Positions 34,037 through 42,194 of a stretch of 52,527 nt of DNA are shown piece by piece; the stretch's first letter is position 1; the number at the start of each line of letters is the position of its first letter. The stretch covers positions 1-52,527 of the forward strand of contig NZ_URFY01000034.1 of the NCBI RefSeq assembly GCF_900547205.1. Direction: 5' to 3'. The stretch comes from an uncultured Bacteroides sp. (GTDB taxonomy: Bacteria > Bacteroidota > Bacteroidia > Bacteroidales > Bacteroidaceae). The notes under the pieces are model-generated. The model was given only the letters and a program-made list of their open reading frames with translations. It was not told the DNA's origin and did not search any database. Position numbers and translations under genes: made by a program.

Positions 34037-34074
34037 AAATCCCCGTAGTCGGTAATCGGCTACGGGGATTTTAC
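34037..34074 (+). terminator. Terminator after the ROK kinase
   Basis: AAATCCCCGTAG (34037-34048) pairs perfectly with CTACGGGGATTT (34060-34071) around an 11-nt loop. It is a 12-bp GC-rich stem ending in a T run, 30 bp after the stop. Confidence 0.85.
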
Positions 34075-34140
34075 GTACAGAATACATACTCAAATCTTTA
34101 TATGTGTATTTGGGGTTCAGCTCTTTCATCCCTTCCGAAT

Positions 34141-34620
34141 CCCTTTATTCATCAACGTTTTGGCTGAAAGCAACTCTTGAAAGTAAAAAATGTAGCTTTC
34201 AGGAACCGCCTGCTGGTAGTGCCGTTGTGCCTGTTAGAGTATAGGGGAATTAGTAGATTATAGTGCTTGAAAAGAATGCGTGAAGCGGGTGTATAAGTAG
34301 TCTGTACGTATCCAACCCTTCCGGTAAGCTTGATTTATATAGAGATAACCTTGGTTAACCTATCAGCTAACCTTAGTTAGCTGGTAATGAAAAAGCTTTG
34401 TTGTCGGAACATTCCTCTATCTCCAATATATTAGAACCTGATGAATAAGCACCAACAAGTAGATAAACAGCGAAAGAACTCCTGTTCTGGTAATCAATGT
34501 TCCTCAATTCATCAAAAAAAGTGGCTGAAAGCAGAATAGACCGATTTCAGTCACTGCTTTCAGCCGCTTTCCTCTTACCACAAGGGGTTTCAGGAGAAAG
34601 CTGGAAGCTGAAAGCGGTAG
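34141..34620. repeat. Repeat-rich gene-free island with dispersed CTGAAAGC/GCTTTCAG motifs
   Basis: No convincing gene occurs in 34075-34985. Two direct copies of a composite motif, ATTCATCAA then GGCTGAAAGC 15-16 nt later, lie at 34147-34171 and 34507-34532. A perfect 12-bp inverted repeat pairs 34523-34534 with 34554-34565. Two hairpin-like cores with AACC/GGTT and CTAAC/GTTAG stems (centres near 34351 and 34373) are 22 bp apart. CCCTTTATTCATCAACG (34141) resembles the conserved block of the element at 7193-7587 and of the island at 52328. Confidence 0.65.
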
Positions 34621-34800
34621 TTACAACTTTTTTTCTATTGTCATTTAAATGCGGGTGTGCGAGGAATTGACAACCTGAAACGTCTTTCTTACTCTTTCTT
34701 CTTTATAATTATTTTGTCTGAATTTATCAATTCGGACTTTTGTCCCTTAGACTTACTTATCCCCTCTCAGAATATCTTCCTACATCGATTTTGCAATCAG

Positions 34801-34846
34801 ACGTACGCAAAAATGCAACTAAACGTACTGTTGTAATTAGACGTGT
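34801..34846. repeat. Short ACGTAC repeat group
   Basis: ACGTAC at 34801 and 34823 (22 bp apart) and ACGTGT at 34841 each follow a similar CAATCAG, CAACTAA or TAATTAG lead. This is a short array upstream of the fimbrial promoter. Confidence 0.5.
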
Positions 34847-34866
34847 TCAAAAAAAAGAGCGATTTA

Positions 34867-34902
34867 CTTTTTGTCACATGATGTTTTTACCTTTTTGTCA
34901 CA
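34867..34902 (+). promoter_or_regulatory. Direct repeat CTTTTTGTCACA upstream of the fimbrial operon
   Basis: Identical 12-mers at 34867-34878 and 34891-34902 are 24 bp apart and end 19 bp before the -7 box TATATTTG (34922-34929). Direct repeats about two helical turns apart beside a promoter are typical of AraC-family sites, and three AraC-family genes face this operon. Binding is inferred. Confidence 0.45.
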
Positions 34903-34921
34903 AAAGTCTTAACGCCTAAAT

Positions 34922-34929
34922 TATATTTG
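34922..34929 (+). promoter_or_regulatory. -7 promoter box of the fimbrial operon
   Basis: TATATTTG is an exact TANNTTTG match, 56 bp before the ATG at 34986. The nearest TTTG (34894-34897) is 24 nt upstream, longer than the usual 19-21, which suits an activated promoter. Confidence 0.55.
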
Positions 34930-34985
34930 TGCCAATGAAATTAATCTGTCGCATACAAACAGTAATCACTATATATAATTAAGAT

Positions 34986-36113
34986 ATGAAAAAAATCATT
35001 TTATTATTGACTTTGCTTTCGGCAGGTGTAATTTCGGTTTGTGGTCAAGCGGCTGTATCCACATCGCCCGCCGTGGCTGACAGTATGTATGTATTTCGTT
35101 TTGTGCCGGAGGATGATATGTTCTATATCCCTTGGAATAACAATGGCAAGGAACTGGATAAGCTATACCAAGTTGTGTCGAATCACCGCTCTGATATTCT
35201 GGAGGGGCGTATTCCTGTCAAGGTGAATGGCTATTGTTCCTCCCTCTCCACTGCGGATGCCAACTTGCGTATGGCTACTTTGCGCAGTAACCGTGTGAAA
35301 TCGGAGTTGATTCTCCACAGCGGACTGGCAGAATCGTGTTTCATCACTCGTTGTCAGACTACCCGTTATAAAGGTGTTTCGGATGTGGTGGTCATTACTA
35401 TTAATGTACCGGTGAAGAGCGAGCAGGCACAAACCATAGCTCCGAAGCCTGTAGTTAAAGAACAAACAGCCGACAAAGAACCGCCGGTAACCGTGCAACC
35501 TACACCACAGCCGGAACCGGTAGCCCAACAGCAACCTGTACAGAAAGAGCAACCTGCCACAACCGATGTGCAGCTTTCCTCCGTCTCTTCCAAGCCCTAC
35601 AATTTCGCTGTGCGCACCAATCTGCTCTACGACGCTTTCCTGTTTCCAACTCTTGGTCTTGAGTGGCGTGTGAACAACAACGTCGGAATTAAACTCGACG
35701 GTAGTCTTTCGTGGTGGGGCGGCAACAGTGACAAGGTGCAGAAGATTTGGTTATTCAATCCGGAAGTGCGCTGGTATCTGCTGCGCAACAAACGCTTCTA
35801 CGTAGGTGCATCGGGCAATTACGGCGAGTATAATATCTACGGAGACTACCCCATCGGTTCGCTTCTCCCGAAAGACACCGGCTATCAGGGCACAGTGTGG
35901 GGAGCAGGCGTAACGGTAGGTTATCAGCTCCGTCTCCTGCAAAGCCTTTCGTTGGATTTCAATCTTGGTCTGGGCTACACGCGTTCCGAATATGATAGCT
36001 TTGACATGATAAGAGGCATTCGTGTATATAAGAAGCAGGATGGCTCGAAGAAGCTTTGGGGACCGACACAAGCAGGAATCAGCTTGATATGGACTATTGG
36101 CGGCAATAAATAG
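34986..36113 (+). CDS. OmpA-like/DUF3575 outer-membrane protein of the fimbrial locus
   Basis: The 375-residue protein has a signal peptide (MKKIILLLTLLSAGVISVCG), an OmpA-C-like periplasmic domain (about 30-127, with VKVNGYCSSLSTADANLRMATLRSNRVKSEL split by normal spacing), a Pro/Gln/Val-rich linker (about 135-200) and a DUF3575 beta-barrel domain (about 204-375, FAVRTNLLYDAFLFPTLGLE, WLFNPEVRWYLLRNKRFYVG). DUF3575 genes often precede fimbrillin genes in Bacteroidales. It may anchor the fimbria to peptidoglycan and the outer membrane, which is inference. The next gene follows by 23 bp. Confidence 0.82.
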   Translation: MKKIILLLTLLSAGVISVCGQAAVSTSPAVADSMYVFRFVPEDDMFYIPWNNNGKELDKLYQVVSNHRSDILEGRIPVKVNGYCSSLSTADANLRMATLRSNRVKSELILHSGLAESCFITRCQTTRYKGVSDVVVITINVPVKSEQAQTIAPKPVVKEQTADKEPPVTVQPTPQPEPVAQQQPVQKEQPATTDVQLSSVSSKPYNFAVRTNLLYDAFLFPTLGLEWRVNNNVGIKLDGSLSWWGGNSDKVQKIWLFNPEVRWYLLRNKRFYVGASGNYGEYNIYGDYPIGSLLPKDTGYQGTVWGAGVTVGYQLRLLQSLSLDFNLGLGYTRSEYDSFDMIRGIRVYKKQDGSKKLWGPTQAGISLIWTIGGNK

Positions 36114-36136
36114 AAACAATAAAATCATCAATAATT

Positions 36137-37015
36137 ATGAGAACAAAAGAATTACTCATCGCATCTGCCGGAGCATTATTACTGCTAGGAAGCTGCGATG
36201 TGGAAGACCCTATCCACCACACTGCGCATCCCAATCAAGGGAAAATCACGCTAACCACTGACTGGAACCATATCGGCGAAGGACTGGCAATTCCAGCAAG
36301 CTATACAGTAAAAGCCGCTGATTTCTCCACGAGCATGAGCGGCATAACCGGCATGCTCGACTATCAGTTCGAACCGGGCAACTATGACTTAAATGTCTAC
36401 AATACCGCAGAACACGTCACCGTCAATGGCACTACAGCTACTGTGGCTTCCGCAGCAGTGCCTGCCACAGAGACGGGTGCATTCATTCACAACACTCCCG
36501 GCTGGTTCTTTTCCAGCTCTACAGAAGTGTCGATAGAAAAAGACAAGGTGCACCAATTGACTACCGTTATGCAGCAGCAGATACGCCAGCTAACACTAAT
36601 TGTGGAATTGACGGGCGACGTTACCGACCGGGTCGATGCATTCACCGGCACTCTGTCGGGCGTTGCCGGTGCTTTCGACTTTCAAAACGGAGTATATACA
36701 ACTCCATCCAACGTGGCACTGACTTTCTCGGAGATTACCGACGGTGAACATGCCGGAAAATGGAAGGCTACCGTAAGGCTGTTGGGAGTATTGGGATCAG
36801 TACAAACGCTGAAAGGTAAAATCTCATTTACGAATCAGGCACCTGGAGTAGATTTTGACAGCAACCTCTCGTCTTCGCTCGCACTTTTCAACAACGATAA
36901 GCGGAATCCGCTGACGCTGGGCGGTACAGTAGTGGAAACTCCTACCGAAGCCGGATTTACCTCTACGATAAAAGAATGGGAAATAGTGGAACGTGACCCT
37001 GTGATTGCCGAATAA
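36137..37015 (+). CDS. DUF5119-like lipoprotein of the fimbrial operon
   Basis: The 292-residue protein has a lipobox (ALLLLGSC, Cys about 20) and the sequence HPNQGKITLTTDWNHIGEG, which I associate with DUF5119 and FimB/Mfa2-like anchor proteins. The body is beta-rich with a second domain near 145-255 (QIRQLTLIVELTGDVTDRVD). It probably caps or anchors the fimbrial shaft. It lies between the DUF3575 gene and the fimbrillin fusion, with gaps of 23 and 33 bp. Confidence 0.72.
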   Translation: MRTKELLIASAGALLLLGSCDVEDPIHHTAHPNQGKITLTTDWNHIGEGLAIPASYTVKAADFSTSMSGITGMLDYQFEPGNYDLNVYNTAEHVTVNGTTATVASAAVPATETGAFIHNTPGWFFSSSTEVSIEKDKVHQLTTVMQQQIRQLTLIVELTGDVTDRVDAFTGTLSGVAGAFDFQNGVYTTPSNVALTFSEITDGEHAGKWKATVRLLGVLGSVQTLKGKISFTNQAPGVDFDSNLSSSLALFNNDKRNPLTLGGTVVETPTEAGFTSTIKEWEIVERDPVIAE

Positions 37016-37048
37016 CAATCTGCATAAATAACATCAAAAAAAGATAGT

Positions 37049-38785
37049 ATGAAACGAATAAACTATAAGAGAATCCTCCTGCCGGCTATGCTCCCGGCAA
37101 TGCTGTTCACCTCGTGCAGCCAGAACGTCATAGAGGAAAATATCCCGGATACTTCCGGCAATGGCGGTGATATCTGCTTTGAAATAAACTTTGCGCCTAA
37201 AACACGGCTGACAACCGACCGGGAGTTTAAGACTTCCTGGGAGACATACGATGGAATAGGTATCTTTGCCGTACGGCATGCCACTGGCACGGAAGGCTTT
37301 CTTGACCCTTCGGGCAACAACTTCATCCAGAACATAAATATGACTTACAGACAAGATAATGGCGGAAAGTGGACTCCCGCTACAGAACTTTGGTGGCCGT
37401 CCGGCACAGACAAACTGGATTTTTATGCCTATTATCCTTACGATAAAAATGTAACCGATCCCACTCAAATAGTCTTTGACGTGCTCGCCGACCAGTCTGG
37501 CTGGACAAACGGCAGACCGGATTTCAGCCGTCGGGACCTGATGGTCGCAAAAGCAGACAATAATGGGAAAGGTTATGGTAAAGGCGAAATCGTTTCACTC
37601 TCATTTTCCCATGCGTTGGCGATGATACAGTTGAGCATCCCTTCTTCCGGCAAAGGTGCCGGACCGGATGAAGAGACTAGTGTAACCCTGAAAGGAGTAA
37701 AACTGAAATCGATAGTGAATCTGGGCGGTGCGAACGGGCCTGAAGTGAATCTGGCAGCTGGAGACAATCCGGAGAGGGATGTGAAGATGCACCGTGTGGA
37801 AATATTAGGCGATAAAGATTCTTATAATAACTACACCTATCGCGCATTGGTTCCTGCGCAAGACCTACCGGCGAAGGATGACCTTTTTCTTATAGCTAGC
37901 GGGGATGATCTCTATCAGGGGAAAGGTGCTGCCGAGAATCTCACTTTGAAGGCAGGGACTGCGGAGCTATTCACACGCTCAATTCCAAACAAACTGCACA
38001 CGGTAGATATTAAAGCCGGAACATTCTTGATGGGAAGCCCGGTGGATGAACCCTACCGTAACAGTCTGAATGAAACGCAGCATAAGGTGACACTGACAAA
38101 GAACTTCAGCATAACCAAATATAATATCACAAATGCACAGTTTGTGGAATTCTTGAATGCGAATAACGTAGCAGGAGTAGGAAATGGTGCTTGGCTTAAA
38201 GATGGAGGATATGATTTAATCTATACGAGTGATGTCTGGAATGTGCATTGGAATGAAGATAATCAAAAGTGGGAACCTGCTCAGAGAAGAGCCGATTACC
38301 CTGCCATGTGTGTTACATGGTATGGAGCAGATAGATATGCCCGTTGGGTAGGTGGCGCATTGCCTACTGAAGCTCAGTGGGAATTTGCCTGTCGTGCCGG
38401 AACGGACACGCCTTATTCTTTTGGAATCTATAATGAAGATGAAGATCTGGATATTCTTTTAGAGCATATATGGTGTGTCCCCAATGCGCAAAATGTACCA
38501 ATGGAAGTCGGAAGGTTGGAACCGAATCCTTGGGGATTGTACGATATGTCCGGAAACGTGAACGAATGGTGCTCGGATCGGTATAGTGATAACTATGGTC
38601 TCACAGAGGAAGAGATGTCAAAAGGTGTCACTGATCCGGAAGGGGCAAAAACAGGTTCCTTGCGTTCTTTACGGGGTGGCAATTGTAAAAGTATGCCCGA
38701 AGATTGTCGGTCGGCTTATCGCACTTCCAAAGACCCTAATAACAGTGACTTCTATACCGGTTTCCGCGTAGTTTTTAATCAGTAA
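37049..38785 (+). CDS. Fimbrillin-like lipoprotein fused to a formylglycine-generating-enzyme fold
   Basis: The 578-residue protein has a lipobox (MLFTSC, Cys about 24), a fimbrillin-like two-domain region (about 35-315; WWPSGTDKLDFYAYYPYDKN, SFSHALAMIQLSI are typical) and a complete FGE/SUMF1-type C-terminal domain (about 320-578; AGTFLMGSP, ALPTEAQWEFACRAG, GLYDMSGNVNEWCSDRY, FYTGFRVVF). The active-site region reads LRGGNCKSMPEDCRSAYR, which does not match the Cys spacing of true FGE enzymes, so it is probably a non-catalytic C-type-lectin fold used for binding. It is a candidate tip adhesin. Confidence 0.82.
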   Translation: MKRINYKRILLPAMLPAMLFTSCSQNVIEENIPDTSGNGGDICFEINFAPKTRLTTDREFKTSWETYDGIGIFAVRHATGTEGFLDPSGNNFIQNINMTYRQDNGGKWTPATELWWPSGTDKLDFYAYYPYDKNVTDPTQIVFDVLADQSGWTNGRPDFSRRDLMVAKADNNGKGYGKGEIVSLSFSHALAMIQLSIPSSGKGAGPDEETSVTLKGVKLKSIVNLGGANGPEVNLAAGDNPERDVKMHRVEILGDKDSYNNYTYRALVPAQDLPAKDDLFLIASGDDLYQGKGAAENLTLKAGTAELFTRSIPNKLHTVDIKAGTFLMGSPVDEPYRNSLNETQHKVTLTKNFSITKYNITNAQFVEFLNANNVAGVGNGAWLKDGGYDLIYTSDVWNVHWNEDNQKWEPAQRRADYPAMCVTWYGADRYARWVGGALPTEAQWEFACRAGTDTPYSFGIYNEDEDLDILLEHIWCVPNAQNVPMEVGRLEPNPWGLYDMSGNVNEWCSDRYSDNYGLTEEEMSKGVTDPEGAKTGSLRSLRGGNCKSMPEDCRSAYRTSKDPNNSDFYTGFRVVFNQ

Positions 38786-38788
38786 ATA

Positions 38789-39790
38789 ATGAAAAACGTA
38801 CATCTTATGAAGACAATAACAATAACTTTGAAAAACCTCTTTTTTACATCTTTCGCAGTGGCACTGCTCTTTGCCGGATGTTCGAAAGAGGAAGCGTTAC
38901 CGGGAGATGACGGACATCTGCCCGTGAATTTCAATGCCGGAATAAAGACTATTCTTACAGGAGTGGATGCGTCACGCCCCCGCACTGCTTTAGACGAAAA
39001 CGGACAGGCACTCTGGAAGCAGGGTGATGAGGTAGGAATATACATGGTGACCACAGGCGGTACGATACCGGATCATATTGCTTCCAGTGCGGAAAACATA
39101 AGATACAGTGTTGATCCTACCAGCGGTGCGCTCTCTCCTGCCAGCGTTACATCAATTTATTATCCGAAGACGGAAGCAGTGGATTTCATCGCTTACTATC
39201 CATTTAGCTCTTTACTCCAGAACTCTACAATGGATGTAAAGGTGACCGATCAGACAACCATGGATAAGCAATCTGCGTTGGATATCTTATATAGCGATAA
39301 CGCAAAGAATATCCGGAGTAACAAGCAACCGGTCAATCTTGAATTTCGCCACTTGTTTGGTAATATAAAACTGAATATCATACTAGGCGACGGGCTAATC
39401 GGTGGTAATATAACAAAAGTTGAGCTATCCGGCATGCCCGAAGGATGCGTATTTGCTTTGAACGACGGTTCGATAAATCAGACTTATCCGCCGAAGCCGG
39501 ACGCACCTCTATCCGCCCTGAAACTGTCTACTGCAACAGCCGGCGCAAATGCTACTTTTACAGCGGTGGTCGTTCCGCAGGAGGCCAATACCTGTCTGAA
39601 CCGCACGATTACTGTTACAGTGGATGGTTCGAAATATATGGGTGAAATCCCTGATAAAGACGCGTTTATTGCTAATTTGCAATGTGTCTATCCGGTGATG
39701 GTAAAGAGAAATGGTCTCGATGTAGGTAATATGACAATCACTGATTGGAGACAGCATGACAACGGTGCGGATTCAGCTACACAGATATAG
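38789..39790 (+). CDS. Fimbrillin family lipoprotein
   Basis: The 333-residue protein has a lipobox (ALLFAGC) and the two-domain fimbrillin pattern: ALWKQGDEVGIYMV, VDFIAYYPFSS, LEFRHLFGNIKLNI and a final YPVMVKRNGLDVGNMTITDWR. These are standard for the Mfa1/FimA-like family, whose precursors are lipidated, cleaved and polymerised. The start could also be the ATG at 38807. It begins 3 bp after the fusion gene, so the four fimbrial genes are almost certainly one operon. Shaft or accessory subunit cannot be told apart. Confidence 0.85.
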   Translation: MKNVHLMKTITITLKNLFFTSFAVALLFAGCSKEEALPGDDGHLPVNFNAGIKTILTGVDASRPRTALDENGQALWKQGDEVGIYMVTTGGTIPDHIASSAENIRYSVDPTSGALSPASVTSIYYPKTEAVDFIAYYPFSSLLQNSTMDVKVTDQTTMDKQSALDILYSDNAKNIRSNKQPVNLEFRHLFGNIKLNIILGDGLIGGNITKVELSGMPEGCVFALNDGSINQTYPPKPDAPLSALKLSTATAGANATFTAVVVPQEANTCLNRTITVTVDGSKYMGEIPDKDAFIANLQCVYPVMVKRNGLDVGNMTITDWRQHDNGADSATQI

Positions 39791-39824
39791 GTAAAGGTAT
39801 AGATGAAAAATGTATCATCTGACC

Positions 39825-39870
39825 GCTCTCGGTTGCGGGGGACTTATCTAAGTTCCTCACAACCGAGAGC
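39825..39870. terminator. Bidirectional terminator between the fimbrial operon and the AraC genes
   Basis: GCTCTCGGTTG (39825-39835) and CAACCGAGAGC (39860-39870) are a perfect 11-bp pair, with an inner GGGGGACTT/AAGTTCCTC pairing. The structure abuts the stop of the minus-strand AraC gene and lies 35 bp after the fimbrillin stop. Confidence 0.8.
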
Positions 39871-41010
39871 TTATTCTTTTTCCTTTTTCTGTTTATCAAT
39901 ATATTCCTGCGGTGTGCAACCTGTCGCTTCCTTGAACTGCCTGAAAAAAACCGTGCGGCTTTTGAAGCCTGAAGCAGTATACAAGGTGTCGCAGTTGACT
40001 ATCTCCTTATCCGACTCAATTTGTTTAAGTATATATTCAATTCGAAAACGATTGATTAGCGTGTAGAAATTCACCTGGAATTCCTTGTTAATGAATCGGG
40101 ACAATTTGTAGTGGCTTATATCCAAGGCTTGTGCGATGTCTTTGAGGGTCAGTTCCGGATTCAGATAAGGTTTGTTATCAATGAAATATTCCTGTATTTT
40201 AGCTTTCAGATTCGTTTGCTTGTCCTCAAGGGTAATGGGATAATCGTCTTCTATCTCTTCTATCTCCTCTTCTTCTTCGGACTTGGGGATATCACCCTGC
40301 CGGAAACCGAAAAAGAATATGGTCCAGATGATACAGAAACTGATTACGTTGAATAGTATTTTGAAAGAGGAGGAGGAATTAATCATCCAAATCATATCGA
40401 GCACTCCCATCAGCACGAACATGATGATGGTGATGCTGACCCATGAAAGGGTGATGCCTTCTGCAAAGGAATATACATTACTGATGAATTTGCGGTAACT
40501 CCGGTATATCTTGACGACATAGATGGTCAGGCAGACATCGAAAGCGATTAAACAGCCATTGCCCAACAGGCGGAATACCACCAGGGTGGAAGATATATTG
40601 ATCTGATGGATATCCCGTACCGGATGAGGCTGGGTGGGTATCACTTCGGGCAGGATGCAAAACAGGGCAAACAGCAGCCAGCCACCGCAAAAGGCTGCTA
40701 TGAACTTCTTCGTCAGCAGATGAGGGCGCATGAGGGAGATATAATAGAAAAATGCACTGATAGAGATTGCCGTAGAACAGACGAAATTGACAGGACGGAG
40801 TATCTCGGAATGGATGGCGCAAAGATAACGGTCGAAAACGAAACTGGAGGTCATGCCTATGCCCAGCATAATGAAGACAAACGCGAGCCAGAGTTGCGGA
40901 TTGGTGCGCTGTCGCTTCACAAACAATGCAAATGCCGCCGCGAAAGAACTCACGATGGGAGTATAATACAGAAAGATTCCTAAATCGCTATAATAATCTG
41001 TTGTGTGCAT
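39871..41010 (-). CDS. Membrane AraC-family regulator (third of three)
   Basis: The N-terminal part (about 1-245) has about seven membrane helices. A very acidic linker (SEEEEEIEEIEDD) precedes a full AraC/XylS DNA-binding domain (about 265-379): first HTH LTLKDIAQALDISHYKLSRFIN and a canonical second half TASGFKSRTVFFRQFKEATG. A TTG at 41022 directly abuts the upstream stop; the ATG at 41010 is preferred. It is the last of three tandem paralogues. It probably senses an envelope signal and acts at the facing fimbrial promoter, which is inference. Confidence 0.8.
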   Translation of the reverse strand: MHTTDYYSDLGIFLYYTPIVSSFAAAFALFVKRQRTNPQLWLAFVFIMLGIGMTSSFVFDRYLCAIHSEILRPVNFVCSTAISISAFFYYISLMRPHLLTKKFIAAFCGGWLLFALFCILPEVIPTQPHPVRDIHQINISSTLVVFRLLGNGCLIAFDVCLTIYVVKIYRSYRKFISNVYSFAEGITLSWVSITIIMFVLMGVLDMIWMINSSSSFKILFNVISFCIIWTIFFFGFRQGDIPKSEEEEEIEEIEDDYPITLEDKQTNLKAKIQEYFIDNKPYLNPELTLKDIAQALDISHYKLSRFINKEFQVNFYTLINRFRIEYILKQIESDKEIVNCDTLYTASGFKSRTVFFRQFKEATGCTPQEYIDKQKKEKE

Positions 41011-41022
41011 ATTCTTTTTCAA

Positions 41023-42183
41023 TTAATTTTGTAGTTCATTTATTTCCTTATTTCTCTCTTTTTCCATTTTGTGGACTCGGAGATAACTGCGGTAATTGCT
41101 GAATCCCGCCAGAAAGACCAGTTCTTCATCGGGGAGATGAGAGCGGGAGGAATCATTGCGCAATCTCTCCAATTCCCGCAGACGCAATGTGTTGATGTAG
41201 CGTGAGAAATTCATATTATACTCACGGTTGATGAATCGTGACAGATAAGTGCGGTTGGTGTGAAAAAACTGCATCAGGTCGGTGATCCGCAGGTCGGGGT
41301 TCAGATATGGACGGTGTTCATATATATGTTTCTCAAATATCTTTCGATCTATTTCCGGCTCTATTTCTGTCTCTATTTCCGGTTCCTTCTCCTCTTGTGT
41401 CCCGGTGATATCATCTTCCGGATAGTTGATGACAATGAAATTGCCTACTGCCATATTGTAACAGACGATGGCATGTTGCACCACCAATAGAAGTTGAGGA
41501 ATGAGCAGCAGAAGGGAAGATATCAATACCTGCTTTGAGAAAATCGCCGATAATACGGAAGGAGGGACCAGACTGAATGAGATGAGTAATAGGAGTTGTA
41601 CCCAACTAAGAGAGGAGCGGTCGGCGTTGGCGGAATAGTCGGTTATCATGCGGCGGTAGGCCAACAATCTCCACCATGCGAGTATGGTGTAAAGGATATT
41701 CCATATCCCCCGGAATATCAGGCGGGAGGTGAATAAGCGGGAATAAGCTTCGTAACCGGGAGCTGTTTTTCCCCGTGAGGTGACAAGGTATACTTGTGTC
41801 TCAAATGGGACGAATGCCGACCAGATGGCAAATATGCTGACAATGACCAGGGGGATGATATAATGGATTTTCGAAAATGCTTTCTCACCGGGCACTCGGG
41901 TGAGCGTATAGACGAACTGGTAGAACACTACTTGTCCCCAGAACAGACCGAGGTAGAAACAGATATTGATGCGGACATATAGCATAGGGAAAAAGACATA
42001 AGTCATTGCACATGCCCACATCAGGCTGATGGTTAGGAAGTAGGCAATAAGCAGTCGATACAATGTGCTTTCTTCCGTCTTTCCTTGAGTGCGGCGGTAT
42101 ATGATGAGCATGATTCCGCATCCCATTGAAGATATGATTGGGGCGCAGAACCCTATATATTGCAGAAACTCTTTTAGTATCAT
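41023..42183 (-). CDS. Membrane AraC-family regulator (second of three)
   Basis: The 386-residue protein has about seven membrane helices (about 10-245), an acidic linker (EEKEPEIETEIEPEIDR) and a C-terminal AraC-like domain (about 275-386). The first HTH is intact (LRITDLMQFFHTNRTYLSRFIN). The second is altered: LVFLAGFSNYRSYLRVHK lacks the usual FxRxFKxxxGxTPxxYR, so DNA contacts probably differ from those of the third protein. It lies 11 bp from the first gene. The protein shares helix order and linker type with both neighbours. Confidence 0.8.
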   Translation of the reverse strand: MILKEFLQYIGFCAPIISSMGCGIMLIIYRRTQGKTEESTLYRLLIAYFLTISLMWACAMTYVFFPMLYVRINICFYLGLFWGQVVFYQFVYTLTRVPGEKAFSKIHYIIPLVIVSIFAIWSAFVPFETQVYLVTSRGKTAPGYEAYSRLFTSRLIFRGIWNILYTILAWWRLLAYRRMITDYSANADRSSLSWVQLLLLISFSLVPPSVLSAIFSKQVLISSLLLLIPQLLLVVQHAIVCYNMAVGNFIVINYPEDDITGTQEEKEPEIETEIEPEIDRKIFEKHIYEHRPYLNPDLRITDLMQFFHTNRTYLSRFINREYNMNFSRYINTLRLRELERLRNDSSRSHLPDEELVFLAGFSNYRSYLRVHKMEKERNKEINELQN

Positions 42184-42194
42184 TTCATTCTGTT

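Noticed and set aside
34080..34985. Protein-coding gene in the island before the fimbrial operon
   Set aside because: No frame of useful length with a start and coding-like composition was found; repeats dominate.
38018..38785. Diversity-generating retroelement variable region in the FGE-like domain
   Set aside because: The fold fits known targets, but no reverse transcriptase or template repeat was seen within the window and no near-duplicate of the 3' end is present.
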